Positions 25,261 through 34,295 of a stretch of 64,000 bases of DNA are shown here, in pieces. The position numbers were made by a program, and so were the translations under genes. The stretch's first letter is position 1; each line of letters begins with the position of its first letter. Source of the stretch: JAOUGY01 sp963825585 (GTDB lineage Bacteria > Actinomycetota > Acidimicrobiia > Spongiisociales > ZC4RG35); contig CAWGTX010000010.1 in the NCBI GenBank assembly GCA_963825585.1, forward strand, positions 434,001 through 498,000, read 5' to 3'. The notes below the pieces were generated by a model that was not told the origin of the DNA, ran no database searches, and saw nothing but the letters and a program-made list of their open reading frames with translations.

Positions 25261-25646
25261 CCATGGATATCGCGAAGCTCACGACGAAGGTGGTCGGCGA
25301 CAAACGTCGCTGGCGCGCATACAAGGCCCGGACCCGTCAACTCCCCGACGACTACCGGGAGGTGGTCGAGGCGATCGAGCGCTACCTGATGTACTTCGGT
25401 GGTGTCACAGACGGCAGCACCGCTGCCTCGATGTTCGAGGACCTCGCCGACCTGTTCGAACAGGCAGCAGCGGACGGGACACCGATCCGGGCCATCGTCG
25501 GAAGCGACCCCGTCGAGTTCGTCGAAGCGTTCATCCAGAACTACGCCGGGGGCGGATGGGTCGGCCGGGAACGGCAGCGGCTCACCGACAGCATCTCCCG
25601 TGTGGACGGCAAGGAACCCGGCAACGACGAGGGGAGCGCCTCATGA
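25257..25646 (+). CDS. DUF1048 family protein
   Basis: A 129-residue, largely helical soluble protein. 'VGDKRRWRAYKARTRQLPDDY' and 'VEAIERYLMYFG' match DUF1048, a family that is nearly always next to PadR regulators and ABC exporters. 'PVEFVEAFIQNYAGGGWVGR' and 'RERQRLTDSIS' form the conserved C-terminal part. Its role is unknown; coupling (ATGA overlaps on both sides) suggests it acts with the regulator or exporter. Confidence 0.85.
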   Translation: MTMDIAKLTTKVVGDKRRWRAYKARTRQLPDDYREVVEAIERYLMYFGGVTDGSTAASMFEDLADLFEQAAADGTPIRAIVGSDPVEFVEAFIQNYAGGGWVGRERQRLTDSISRVDGKEPGNDEGSAS

Positions 25647-26452
25647 CAGACGCGACCCGCCATCCGCGTACAGGGTCTCGAGAAGGCCTTCGAGGACCTC
25701 ACGGTGTTGCGTGGCGTCGACTTCGACGTCGCTCCGGGCACCATCTTCGCTCTGCTCGGCTCGAACGGGGCCGGCAAGACAACGGTGGTGAAGATCCTCT
25801 CGACCCTGCTCCGGTCCGATTCCGGGACCGCTGTCGTGAACGGCTTCGACATCGACACCCAATCAGCACACGTGAGGGAGTCGATCAGCCTCACCGGACA
25901 GTTCGCGGCCGTCGACGAGATCCTCAGCGGGCGGGAGAACCTGGTGCTGATCGCCCGACTGCGTCACCTCGACAACCCGGAAACGATCGCCGCCGATCTG
26001 CTCTCCCGTTTCGAACTCTCAGAGGCAGCCGAGCGGGGGGTGTCGACCTACTCGGGCGGCATGCGCCGGAGGCTGGACATCGCCATGAGCCTGATCGGAA
26101 ATCCGGACGTGGTCTTCCTCGACGAGCCGACCACCGGACTCGACCCGCAGGGCCGGCTCGAGGTGTGGCAGGCCGTCAGAGAACTCGCTGCGTCCGGCAC
26201 CTCGGTGCTGCTCACCACCCAGTACCTCGACGAGGCCGAACAGCTCGCCGACCGGATCGCCATCCTCCACGAAGGCCGCATCATCGTGAACGGAACCCTC
26301 GCCGAGCTCAAGCAGTTGCTCCCACCCCCCGAGTCGAATACATCGAGAAGCAACCCACCCTCGAGGACGTGTTCCTCGCCGTCGTCGGTGGCGACCGGGA
26401 CACCACCGCCAGCACGGTCCGAAACCCCGCAGAGAACGAGGCCGAACGATGA
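25643..26452 (+). pseudogene. DrrA-like ABC exporter ATPase, two frameshifts
   Basis: The gene starts at ATG 25643 ('MTDAT'), overlapping the DUF1048 stop. One extra base in a CCC run at about 25656-25660 shifts the frame to 'AIRVQGLEKAF'. The main domain then has Walker A 'LGSNGAGKTTVVK', signature 'YSGGMRRRLDIAMSL' and Walker B 'VVFLDEPTTGLDPQGR'. At the C6 run near 26325-26335 one base is missing, and the last part ('VEYIEKQPTLEDVFLAVVGG') resumes in another frame and overlaps drrB (ATGA). Both shifts lie in C-runs, so consensus error is at least as likely as decay; the domain content is intact. Confidence 0.85.
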
Positions 26453-27210
26453 CGACACACTTCTTCGACGACACCGCCGTCCTGACAGGTCGATCCCTCC
26501 GCCACATCACGCGAAGTGTGGACACCATCATCACAACGGCCATCACCCCGATCGCGATCATGCTGCTGTTCGTCTACGTGTTCGGAGGCGCCATCGACAC
26601 CGGCTCGGCCTCATACGTCGAGTACATGCTTCCGGGGATCCTCTTGATCACGATCGCATCGGGCGTCGCCTATACGGCGATCCGCCTGTTCAACGACATG
26701 AACGGCGGGATCTTCGAGCGCTTCCACACCCTGCCGATCGCTCGATCTGCCGTGTTGTGGGCTCATGTCCTGACCTCATTGACAGCCAACCTGGTCTCGG
26801 TTGTAGTCGTGGTGCTCGTGGCGCTCCTGATGGGTTTCCGGTCAGCGGCGGGGGTGCAGGCATGGCTGGCGGTGGCGGGCATCCTCGTCCTGGTGACCCT
26901 GGCGTTGACGTGGATCGCCGTGATCCCCGGTCTCTCGGCCAAGTCCGCTGACGGCGCCGCGGGCTTCTCCTACCCACTGATATTCCTGCCGTTCATCAGT
27001 TCGGCCTTCGTGCCGACCGACACGATGCCCGGTCCGGTCCGAGCCTTCGCCGACCACCAACCGGTGACGTCGATCGTCAACGCCATTCGCAGCCTGTTCA
27101 CCCAGCAGCCCGTTGGCGGCGACCTATGGAACGCGCTGGCCTGGTGCGTGGGCCTGCTCGTGGTCGCATTCCTCGTTGCGATGAGCAGATACCGAACGAT
27201 CGTCCACTAG
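26449..27210 (+). CDS. DrrB-like ABC-2 type exporter permease
   Basis: A 253-residue permease with six membrane helices: about 25-45, 55-75, 98-122, 130-155, 165-185 and 228-248. 'VEYMLPGILLITIASGVAYT' and 'RFHTLPIARSAVL' are characteristic of the daunorubicin-resistance type ABC-2 family. With the ATPase before it, it would form a drug or lipid exporter controlled by PadR. Start ATG overlaps the previous stop. Confidence 0.9.
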   Translation: MTTHFFDDTAVLTGRSLRHITRSVDTIITTAITPIAIMLLFVYVFGGAIDTGSASYVEYMLPGILLITIASGVAYTAIRLFNDMNGGIFERFHTLPIARSAVLWAHVLTSLTANLVSVVVVVLVALLMGFRSAAGVQAWLAVAGILVLVTLALTWIAVIPGLSAKSADGAAGFSYPLIFLPFISSAFVPTDTMPGPVRAFADHQPVTSIVNAIRSLFTQQPVGGDLWNALAWCVGLLVVAFLVAMSRYRTIVH

Positions 27211-27211
27211 C

Positions 27212-27330
27212 CAAGCTGCCAGCCGAGCTCAGCTTCCAGCTACCGGCCGAGCACACACCCAGCGTGTTGCGTGTTGCGTCGGACGTCGGACTTGTCCGAG
27301 CCAGCAGCCAGCAGCCAGCAGCCAGCAACT
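27212..27330. repeat. Intergenic repeat tract with CAGCAGC heptamer array, right arm
   Basis: 27215-27250 is a degenerate copy of the AGCTGCC/AGCTTCC array seen at 7593-7620. GCGTGTT occurs twice at about 27262-27278. CAGCAGC units occur at 27302-27329, the reverse complement of the array after crgA. No gene is seen. Confidence 0.7.
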
Positions 27331-27373
27331 AATGACACCCTTGTAGTTCTCCACGCCTTCTTCCACAGGTGTG

Positions 27374-27397
27374 GGTAATCACACGCGTGTGATTACC
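27374..27397. terminator. Perfect 24-bp palindrome between convergent drrB and oleD
   Basis: 27374-27397 is a perfect dyad with half-site GGTAATCACACG. It abuts the oleD stop codon and lies in the convergent drrB/oleD gap, so a bidirectional terminator is plausible. There is no T-run and no loop spacer, so an operator is also possible. Confidence 0.45.
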
Positions 27398-28368
27398 TAC
27401 CCGGTGGTGGTGGCGAACCACTGGCGGAGCCGCTCGAAGCCCTCGTCGAGGGTGACGGCGGGACGCCAGTCGAGGAGCTCCCGGGTGCGTGACTGGTCGA
27501 ACCAGTGGGCCGTGGAGAGCTGCTCGGCGAGGAAACTGGTCATGGGGGGGTCGTCCTGGCGACCGGTCCGTTCCCACACCTTCTCGATGAGCAGGCCGGC
27601 GGTGAAGGCGAGTCTGGTGGGGACCTTGAGCCCGGGCATCGGGAGGCCGGCGGCGGCAACGATGCGTTCCAGCACCTCCGCAATCGGGCGGGGTTCGCCG
27701 TTGGAGACCACCAGCGCTTCCCCTGAGGCCGAGGGGGCGTTGTCCACTGCGGCCACCAGGGCGTCGGCGGCGTTGTCGATGTAGGTGGTGTCGATGAGGG
27801 CGGCCCCCGAGCCGATCGTGGCGAGCCGACCCTGGCGGGCACGTTCGACGATGCGACCGACCAGTTGGGTGTCGCCCGGACCCCACACCAGGTGCGGACG
27901 GATCGCCACGATCGCAAAGTCGGGGGTGGCCCGGGCGAGAGCGTGACGTTCGGCGATGGCCTTGCTGGTGGAGTAGTGACCGCGGGTGGCTTCTGGATCG
28001 GCAGGCCCGGCCCCCACCCCCACCAGCGGCTCTCCCCCGTGCGCCACCGACGGTGACGACACGTGCACGAACCGCTCCACCCCGGCCGCCCGGGCGGCGG
28101 CGACGACCGTCTCGGTCCCGACCACGTTGACGTGTTCGTACTCGGCCCACGTCCCGGTGACTCCGACCTTGGCGGCCAGGTGGACCACGGCGTCGTGTCC
28201 GGCGACGGCATCGGCGACCAGGCCGGGGTCGGTGATGTCGCCGAGCACCTCCCGGCTACGGCCGGCGCTACGACGTTGCAGCACGGTGACGATGTCACCG
28301 CGGGCCTCGAGCCGATCGACCACGGCGGCTCCGATCAGCGAGGTTGCTCCGGTCACCAGCACCCTCAC
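27397..28368 (-). CDS. oleD: OleD: NAD(P)H-dependent 2-alkyl-3-ketoacid reductase
   Basis: A 323-residue extended short-chain dehydrogenase. The Rossmann motif is 'RVLVTGATSLIGAAV' (GxxxxxG), followed by 'VVHLAAKVGVTG', 'VHVSSPSVAHGG' and the catalytic 'YSTSKAIAE' (YxxxK). OleD reduces the beta-keto acid made by OleA to a 2-alkyl-3-hydroxy acid. The GTG start overlaps the oleBC stop (GTGA), so it is translationally coupled. The longer frame upstream overlaps oleC and is rejected. Homologues also act as 3-beta-hydroxysteroid dehydrogenases, but the context makes OleD the better name. Confidence 0.88.
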   Translation of the reverse strand: MRVLVTGATSLIGAAVVDRLEARGDIVTVLQRRSAGRSREVLGDITDPGLVADAVAGHDAVVHLAAKVGVTGTWAEYEHVNVVGTETVVAAARAAGVERFVHVSSPSVAHGGEPLVGVGAGPADPEATRGHYSTSKAIAERHALARATPDFAIVAIRPHLVWGPGDTQLVGRIVERARQGRLATIGSGAALIDTTYIDNAADALVAAVDNAPSASGEALVVSNGEPRPIAEVLERIVAAAGLPMPGLKVPTRLAFTAGLLIEKVWERTGRQDDPPMTSFLAEQLSTAHWFDQSRTRELLDWRPAVTLDEGFERLRQWFATTTG

Positions 28369-30953
28369 AAACCACCCACCCGGTTCCCCGCCAGGGCGGC
28401 AGACGCCCATTCGGCAACGGTGGCCCGGTCGATCTTCGAGTTGTGACGGCGGTCCACCGGTAGAGCGTCGGTCTGGAGAACGGCTGCGATGTCGAGCGGC
28501 GACATGCGCGCCACCTCGGCCCGCACCGAGGCAGCGATGCGGGCCTCTGCCAGCACCCGACGCGACGAACCAGCCGCCTCGATCACGATCACCATCACCT
28601 GCGACCCGACCGGGCCGATGCCCACCGCCGCCGCCCTCGCCACCCCGGGGACCCTCTCGGAAGCCAGTTCGAAGGCAACGGGCGTGACCGGACCGGTGGC
28701 GGTGGTGATGACGTGGGCGAGTCGTCCACCGATCCACAGGTAGCCGTCACCGTCGATCCAACCCACGTCGCCGCTGCGGTGCCACCCGGGCGGATTCGAC
28801 GACGATCGGTGTTCGGTGTGCCACAGCCGCACGTAGTGATCCTTGCGGTGGGCGGCGGCGATGACGACCTCTCCCACCGTGTCGGGCTCGGCGCTGAGCG
28901 GGCCGACCGGGCGCCCCAGTTGGTCGAGCGCGCTGATGCGAACCGTGACGCCCGCCCGCGGGCGTCCGACGCACACGCCGTCGCCGTCACCCTTGGCGGT
29001 CAGTTCGGTGAGGGAGATGTCGGCCACGGGAAGCACCTCGGTCATGCCGTACGGGGTGTGGGCCTCGGCAGCCGGCATCAGTGCCTGGGCTGCGGCGAGG
29101 AGACCCGGGTTGACGGGTGCACCGGCCGACATCAAAAGCCGGACGCCCTCCAATGCACCCCGATGGGCGGAGGTGAGCTGGGCGGAGGTGTCGGCCACGT
29201 TGCGGAGGGCGGCGGGTGACGCGAACACCATGGTGGCGTCGATTGCGGCCACCGCCTCGCCTAGAGCCGCCGCAGACAGCGTCCCCGGGCTGGTCACGTC
29301 CATGTCGGGTACCACCGAGGTGATGCCCAACGCCGGGCCGTACAGGGCGAAGGGTGCGAAGGCGGCCACCAGCCGGTCATCACCGGTGATCGAATACAGC
29401 TCGGTGAGCAGATCCCGTTGCGCCTGTACCTGATGGTGGCGGTAGGCGACGCCCTTGGAAGGCCCGGTGGAGCCCGAGGTGAACACGATCGCAGCCAGGG
29501 CGTCGTCGCCGGGAACGCGGGGCAGCGGCCGACCCACGCCCGACTCTTCCAGTTCGGCCACCGTGGTGGCCACCCCGAGGGCGCGTCGGCGAGCCTGGGA
29601 CATGTCTCCGACCACGATGCGCCTCCCCGGCCACCGCAGCACCTTTCCGGCCGCCATGGCCCGACCGATCCCAATGAGATGGTCCGGTGCCGCCGAGGCG
29701 AGCGCCCGACCCATGTTGCGGGGGCCGAGACCGGAGTCGACCAACACGATCACCGCCCCCATCCGCCAGCAGGCGTAGAGCACAACGGTGAGGTCGATGC
29801 CGGGCGGGATCATGAGCGCGACCCGGTCACCGGGTCTGATGCCCGCCCCGACGAGGCCCGCCGCCAGGGCACCGATCCGTCGATGGAGGTCCGAGAAGGT
29901 GATCGATGACGTGCCACCCTCCGTGATCTCGACCACGGCCGGTCGGGCGACGTCGGCCATCTGATCGAGACGGTCCCACAGCGGGGGACGCGTTTCCAAC
30001 ACGGGCGCCTGGCCCGGCGGCCGGTCGAGTGTGGTGAGCCAGTCGTAGACGACGGCGGCGACGTTGGATTCCTCCTGGACGAAGTGGCTGGCCCCGACGA
30101 CACGGTGCACCTGCGCATGCGGAAGACGGGCCTCCAGATCGTGCAGGTAGAGATCCGAGAACACCTGATCGGAAGGCCCCCACACCAGGAGGGCCGGCAC
30201 CGCGGCAAAGTCCTCGAGCCCGGCAGCCACCCCGGCGAGGGTGGCGTGCGACGGATGGGTCGGGTCGAGCGGGATGTCCTCGACGAAATCCGCGATCGCC
30301 TGGCGGCGGTCGGCGGTTCGGTAGGGCGCCATGAAGCCGTCCCGCACCTCCGGGGCCAGCCGGGGCCGGGACATCTCGAAGGCGCCTCGGAGGAACGTGG
30401 AACTGGTGACGGTGACCGGTTTCAGCACCCCCCTGGTGCGGGCTGCCCGGATCAGGGTGGGCGCCGGTGAGCCCTCGGGCTGGTGGACGGCGGTGTTCAT
30501 GAGCACCACCCCCTTCACCCGGTCGGCATCGCGGCGGCGTTCGGCCTGGGCCCACCCGAGCGAGATCGGGCCGCCCCAGTCGTGGGCCACGGTGACCACC
30601 GGCCCGGTGATTTCGAGGTGGTCGGTGAGGGCCGTGAGGTCGGCGATGCGATCGGCCAGCCGGCGGACCAGCCCGGTCCGCTCCGAGAATCCCATGTCCA
30701 GCTGGTCGACGGCGACCACACGAACACCCGCCGGGGCCTCGGCGAGGAGGCTGCGCCACAGGAACGACCACGACGGGTTGCCGTGCACGCACACGAGGGT
30801 CAGGTGGGCGTCGGCCACCTGGTTGTCGAGGAGATGCCAGGTGCGCCATTCCCCGTGGTGATCGGGGGCGGTGACCAGACGCGACCACGAAGACTCGAGA
30901 CCGACGATTCCCGGCGGTGGGAGCTGAGCGGGGGCGATCGAACCGCTCGTCAC
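28365..30953 (-). CDS. oleBC: OleBC fusion: beta-lactone decarboxylase + beta-lactone synthetase
   Basis: An 862-residue two-domain protein. The first 300 residues are an alpha/beta hydrolase of haloalkane-dehalogenase type: 'VCVHGNPSWSFLWR' (oxyanion/halide region), nucleophile Asp in 'TVAHDWGGPISLG' and His in 'VVGASHFVQEE'. This is OleB, which decarboxylates the cis-beta-lactone to a cis-olefin. From about 330 on it is an ANL enzyme: 'FTSGSTGPSKGVAYRH' (P-loop), 'TPYGMTEVLPV' and 'SGDVGWIDGDGYLWIGGR', which is OleC, the ATP-dependent beta-lactone synthetase. OleBC fusions are known in some actinobacteria. The GTG at 30953 overlaps the oleA stop. Confidence 0.92.
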   Translation of the reverse strand: MTSGSIAPAQLPPPGIVGLESSWSRLVTAPDHHGEWRTWHLLDNQVADAHLTLVCVHGNPSWSFLWRSLLAEAPAGVRVVAVDQLDMGFSERTGLVRRLADRIADLTALTDHLEITGPVVTVAHDWGGPISLGWAQAERRRDADRVKGVVLMNTAVHQPEGSPAPTLIRAARTRGVLKPVTVTSSTFLRGAFEMSRPRLAPEVRDGFMAPYRTADRRQAIADFVEDIPLDPTHPSHATLAGVAAGLEDFAAVPALLVWGPSDQVFSDLYLHDLEARLPHAQVHRVVGASHFVQEESNVAAVVYDWLTTLDRPPGQAPVLETRPPLWDRLDQMADVARPAVVEITEGGTSSITFSDLHRRIGALAAGLVGAGIRPGDRVALMIPPGIDLTVVLYACWRMGAVIVLVDSGLGPRNMGRALASAAPDHLIGIGRAMAAGKVLRWPGRRIVVGDMSQARRRALGVATTVAELEESGVGRPLPRVPGDDALAAIVFTSGSTGPSKGVAYRHHQVQAQRDLLTELYSITGDDRLVAAFAPFALYGPALGITSVVPDMDVTSPGTLSAAALGEAVAAIDATMVFASPAALRNVADTSAQLTSAHRGALEGVRLLMSAGAPVNPGLLAAAQALMPAAEAHTPYGMTEVLPVADISLTELTAKGDGDGVCVGRPRAGVTVRISALDQLGRPVGPLSAEPDTVGEVVIAAAHRKDHYVRLWHTEHRSSSNPPGWHRSGDVGWIDGDGYLWIGGRLAHVITTATGPVTPVAFELASERVPGVARAAAVGIGPVGSQVMVIVIEAAGSSRRVLAEARIAASVRAEVARMSPLDIAAVLQTDALPVDRRHNSKIDRATVAEWASAALAGNRVGGL

Positions 30954-31979
30954 CAGAGCAGTTCGACGACCGAGGCGTTGAGCCCCGACCCGATCCCCAT
31001 GCACAACACCCTGTCTCCGGCCGACAGGCTGTCTGCGACCGAGGCGAGCGTGAAGGGGATGGCGGCCGGTCCGATGTTGCCGAACGAGGGGAAGGTCATC
31101 GGAACCCGGTCCGCATCGAGGCCGAGCACATCGATCATCGCCGATGTATGGACCCGGGAGACCTGGTGGAGGATGTAGCGGTCCATGCTCAGCCAGTCCG
31201 ACTTGTCGGCGTCGTCCCAGGCGATCTTGGCGAGATCGGTGCCGGCGTCGAGCAGCGCCTTGGTGTCGGTCCGCATCTGCTGGAGCGATCCGATGCACAG
31301 CTCGTGGTGCTCGGTTGCCGCCCGGAAGAACCCGCGCACCACCTGGTGGCTGCCGGGGTTCTCGGAGTGGCGACCCAACACCATGGCGGCCGAGCCGGAC
31401 CCCAGCGTGAGCGAGGCGAAGTTCTCGAACATGTCCTGCAGTGTTGCGGCGGGATCGTCGAGACGGGCGATGGTGTTCTCGTGGATCTCGCGGGTGCCTT
31501 CACCGTCGACCACGATGGCGTAGTCGATCTGACCGGTGCTGAGCATGACACCCGCCAGGTGCATGCCGTTGAGGAACCCGAGACACGCGTTGGACAGGTC
31601 GAAGTTCATGCAGGTGGTGGGCAACCCCAGGAGGTTGTGCACCGTGACGGCGCTCGAGGGCTCGAGGCGTTCGCGCGACACCGAGGTGTCGACCAACAGG
31701 CCGATGCGGCTCCGGTCGATCCCGGCGGCGGCGATCGCCTTCTCACCTGCCGCTGCAGCCGCCTGCATGAAGGTGAACCCTTCGGGCCATTGGCGGCGTT
31801 CCTCGACACCGGCCAAACCCTGCAGCAAGCCGGGCCGAGCCCCGGTGCGTTCGTAGAAACCAGCCAAGCGCTGGTCGATCTGAACCGAGGTGACAACCTC
31901 CGGCGCCTGAATGGCGGTCACAGAAACCACAGCTACGTCGTCGAATCTGAAACTGGCGTTTCCTGACATGAGGCCCCTA
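30950..31979 (-). CDS. oleA: OleA: acyl-CoA condensing thiolase-like enzyme
   Basis: A 343-residue thiolase-superfamily enzyme that condenses two fatty acyl-CoAs head to head to a 2-alkyl-3-ketoacid. The nucleophile Cys is in 'NFDLSNACLGFLNGMHLAG', His in 'DRYILHQVSRVHT' and Asn in 'FPSFGNIGPAAIPFTL'. 'FYERTGARPGLLQGLAGVEER' resembles the OleA glutamate loop that activates the second substrate. ATG 31979 has AGGGG upstream; a longer frame has no support. It heads the oleA-oleBC-oleD operon. It could be confused with FabH, but the operon decides. Confidence 0.92.
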
Positions 31980-32030
31980 TCGAATGGCAGGTGAGTATCG
32001 CAGACACCCGGCGATATCGGACTATCGGGA

Positions 32031-33536
32031 TCAAGCGCCCGGTCTTGAGGCGCTCTCGCCGGGTCGGCGAGACTCCAGCATGACACGTTGCCCCGTCACG
32101 GCGTCGGCGAAACGGCTGTCATGACTCACGAGCACGATCGCTCCGGGATAGTCGGCGAGCGCCGATTCGAGGCGCTCGACCGCCGGAAGATCGAGATGAT
32201 TGGTTGGCTCGTCGAGCAGGAGGCACCACGCCTCCCGGACGAGCCCCATCGCCATCGCGAGTTTCCGGGTCTCCCCGGGCGAGGGATGCTCCGATGCCAA
32301 CACCACGTCTGGGTCGGTGCCGAGCCGGCCAACCACCTGCAGCACCCGGCCACGCTCGGGCCTGGGAAGCGACATGAGGGTGTCGACCACCTGTCGTCTG
32401 CCGTCCTCGTCATATTCCTGGGGCAGATGGAGCAGGCGCTGCGGGTCGAGATCCCACGCCGACGCCAAGGCAGCCAGCAGGGTCGACTTGCCGGCTCCGT
32501 TGGGCCCGGCCACGTGCAGTCGCGTGGTTCGCTCGACCGCGAGCTGGAGGTGGTCCACCAACACGACGTCGCCGGCGACGAGCGGGCCCGAACAGCGGAT
32601 CAGGGTTGGACGGGGTGCCGGCCCGCCCGAGAAGCTGATCGAACCGCCCAGCCGGGATGCCGGCTCGAATCCGGACGCCGACTCGGCGAGCCGATCCCGA
32701 TCGGCCGCCAGCCGGCCGATCGAACGCCCGGCGGCCGACTGTCCCGACTGTGCCTTCACCTTGCGGGCGGTGCTGTGCAGGTCGTGGTCCTTGGCCTTCG
32801 CCTGTTGCATGGTGCGGGTGAACCGGGCCGAACGTTGGTCGAGATCACGTCGTTGGTCGGCGAGCCGTTTGTCGGCTGCGGCCACCTTTCGTTTCGCCTC
32901 GGCATGGGCCTCGGCCAGTTCCTGGTCGCGCGCCGCCCATTCGGCGGCGGCCAGGGTGTAGGGGGCGTCGATGTGGTCGGCATGTCCTGCGCGGACGCGC
33001 ACGGTGCCGGTGGTGAGACCGTCGAGCAGCTCCCGGTCGTGCGACACCACGAGTCCAACGCCCGCAAAGCGCGAGAGGGCACCCAGAAGCCGCTGGCGTG
33101 CGTTCACATCGAGGTGATTGGTGGGCTCGTCGAGCAACAACACATCGGGTTCGGCGAACAAGGCGCCGCCGATCTGCCAGCGGCGGCGCTCCCCCGGTGA
33201 CAGTGTGTCCCACCGGTCGAGCATCTCCAGGTCGAGCCCGAGCCGCCCACGCAACGCGAACGCGTTCGGCTCGAACGATTCGGCCAGGATGAGCACGTGC
33301 GGTTCGGGCCGGTCGACGTTCTGTCCGCACAGCACGACCTCACCGGCGTCGACCGTCACCGCTCCGGTGGTGGGAGCCAGATCACCGCTGAGCAACGCCA
33401 GCAGCGTCGACTTGCCCTCGCCGTTGGCGCCCACCACCCCGGTCCATCCAGGACCGATATGCAGGTCGACATCGACGAGCACGTCGACGGCAGAGGTGTA
33501 TGAGAACGAAACGGCATCGAGGTGAAGGGACGGCAT
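32031..33536 (-). CDS. ABC-F family ATPase (translation factor / ribosome protection type)
   Basis: A 501-residue soluble protein with two ABC domains and no membrane part. Domain 1: 'GVVGANGEGKSTLLALLSG', 'LSPGERRRWQIGGAL' and 'VLLLDEPTNHLDVNARQR'. A charged, helical linker (about 215-275, 'KRKVAAADKRLADQRRDLDQ') follows. Domain 2: 'VAGPNGAGKSTLLAAL', 'PSPGETRKLAMAMGL' and 'CLLLDEPTNHLDLPAVE'. ABC-F proteins act on the ribosome; some give antibiotic resistance. The Walker A of domain 1 has GEGKS rather than GxGKS with Ala or Cys, an ordinary variant. It is monocistronic, with GGAG before the ATG at 33536. Confidence 0.88.
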   Translation of the reverse strand: MPSLHLDAVSFSYTSAVDVLVDVDLHIGPGWTGVVGANGEGKSTLLALLSGDLAPTTGAVTVDAGEVVLCGQNVDRPEPHVLILAESFEPNAFALRGRLGLDLEMLDRWDTLSPGERRRWQIGGALFAEPDVLLLDEPTNHLDVNARQRLLGALSRFAGVGLVVSHDRELLDGLTTGTVRVRAGHADHIDAPYTLAAAEWAARDQELAEAHAEAKRKVAAADKRLADQRRDLDQRSARFTRTMQQAKAKDHDLHSTARKVKAQSGQSAAGRSIGRLAADRDRLAESASGFEPASRLGGSISFSGGPAPRPTLIRCSGPLVAGDVVLVDHLQLAVERTTRLHVAGPNGAGKSTLLAALASAWDLDPQRLLHLPQEYDEDGRRQVVDTLMSLPRPERGRVLQVVGRLGTDPDVVLASEHPSPGETRKLAMAMGLVREAWCLLLDEPTNHLDLPAVERLESALADYPGAIVLVSHDSRFADAVTGQRVMLESRRPGESASRPGA

Positions 33537-33550
33537 GGGACTCCGAACGG

Positions 33551-33983
33551 GTCGACAGGTCGACAAGTGAACAGGTCAACGGGAACAGACGGTCGACCTG
33601 CTGAGTGATCTGGTGCGTCCTGCCGGGTTGCCTCGGCGGACGGTGTTCAGATGGTTGCCCTCATGCATGCTCCGGGATCGATCCTCCAACCGTACCCGGC
33701 GACGCCGGCAATCGGTCGGGCAATATCGAACACCTTCCTCCCCTATCGGCGGCCTCGATGAGGTTCAGCTGACAGGGGTGTCAGGGCTCCAGCAAGGGGC
33801 GGGGAGCGAGGAGCGAGGAGCCGGAGGTGCCAAGGGCGAGTCGGCGTTGACGTTGTGCGGTGATGGCCTTCCGCGTTCTGGCTCCTCGCTCCTCGCACCA
33901 AGCGCCCTTCTCGTCCCCGCACACGGACTCCTCTGCGGCTCATCCCCTTACGCGCGGCCGCGTCGACGTGTCGACCTGTCGAC
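33551..33983. repeat. Intergenic region with nested inverted octamer and heptamer arrays
   Basis: The outer arms GTCGACAGGTCGAC (33551-33564) and GTCGACCTGTCGAC (33970-33983) are exact reverse complements, each inside 8-bp tandem units. The inner arms 33806-33822 (GCGAGGAGCGAGGAGCC) and 33880-33896 are exact 17-bp complements, with 7-bp periodicity. A small hairpin CTGACA-GGGG-TGTCAG is at 33769-33784. No gene is supported between 33537 and 34030. Confidence 0.75.
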
Positions 33984-34030
33984 GTGTGATGATGTCGTTG
34001 GGGCCGGGTCCGACTACAAATGGCGTCGTC

Positions 34031-34279
34031 ATGGGAGCACTGAACGTCCTGATCGCCATCGTCATCGGTGTGATCATCTGGCGCGTCAGCATGTACTTCA
34101 TTCGTCTGCTCGCCACCCCGCCCCCCGAGGTCGACCCCGAGGACGTGGTCCCCACCCGTCAGGACTTCAAGTGCAGCATCTGCGGCACCGAGGTCACCAT
34201 GACGGTGCAGAACGTGATGACCGAGGAGAATGCCCCCCGTCACTGCCGCGAGGACATGGTTCCGGTCTGGCGCCCGTGA
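34031..34279 (+). CDS. Small membrane protein with zinc-ribbon-like tail
   Basis: An 82-residue protein starting at ATG 34031. The N-terminus is one membrane helix ('GALNVLIAIVIGVIIWRVSM'). The cytoplasmic part contains 'FKCSICGTEVTMTVQ' and ends '...RHCREDMVPVWRP', that is Cys-x2-Cys and His-Cys positions that could bind a metal. Codon use is typical of a real gene. I do not know the family; it resembles short conserved proteins of Acidimicrobiia. Confidence 0.65.
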   Translation: MGALNVLIAIVIGVIIWRVSMYFIRLLATPPPEVDPEDVVPTRQDFKCSICGTEVTMTVQNVMTEENAPRHCREDMVPVWRP

Positions 34280-34295
34280 CCAGGATCTGACGGGG

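Noticed and set aside
33700..33790. Possible riboswitch or tmRNA-like RNA
   Set aside because: Small hairpins are present but no conserved core of a known RNA class could be recognised.
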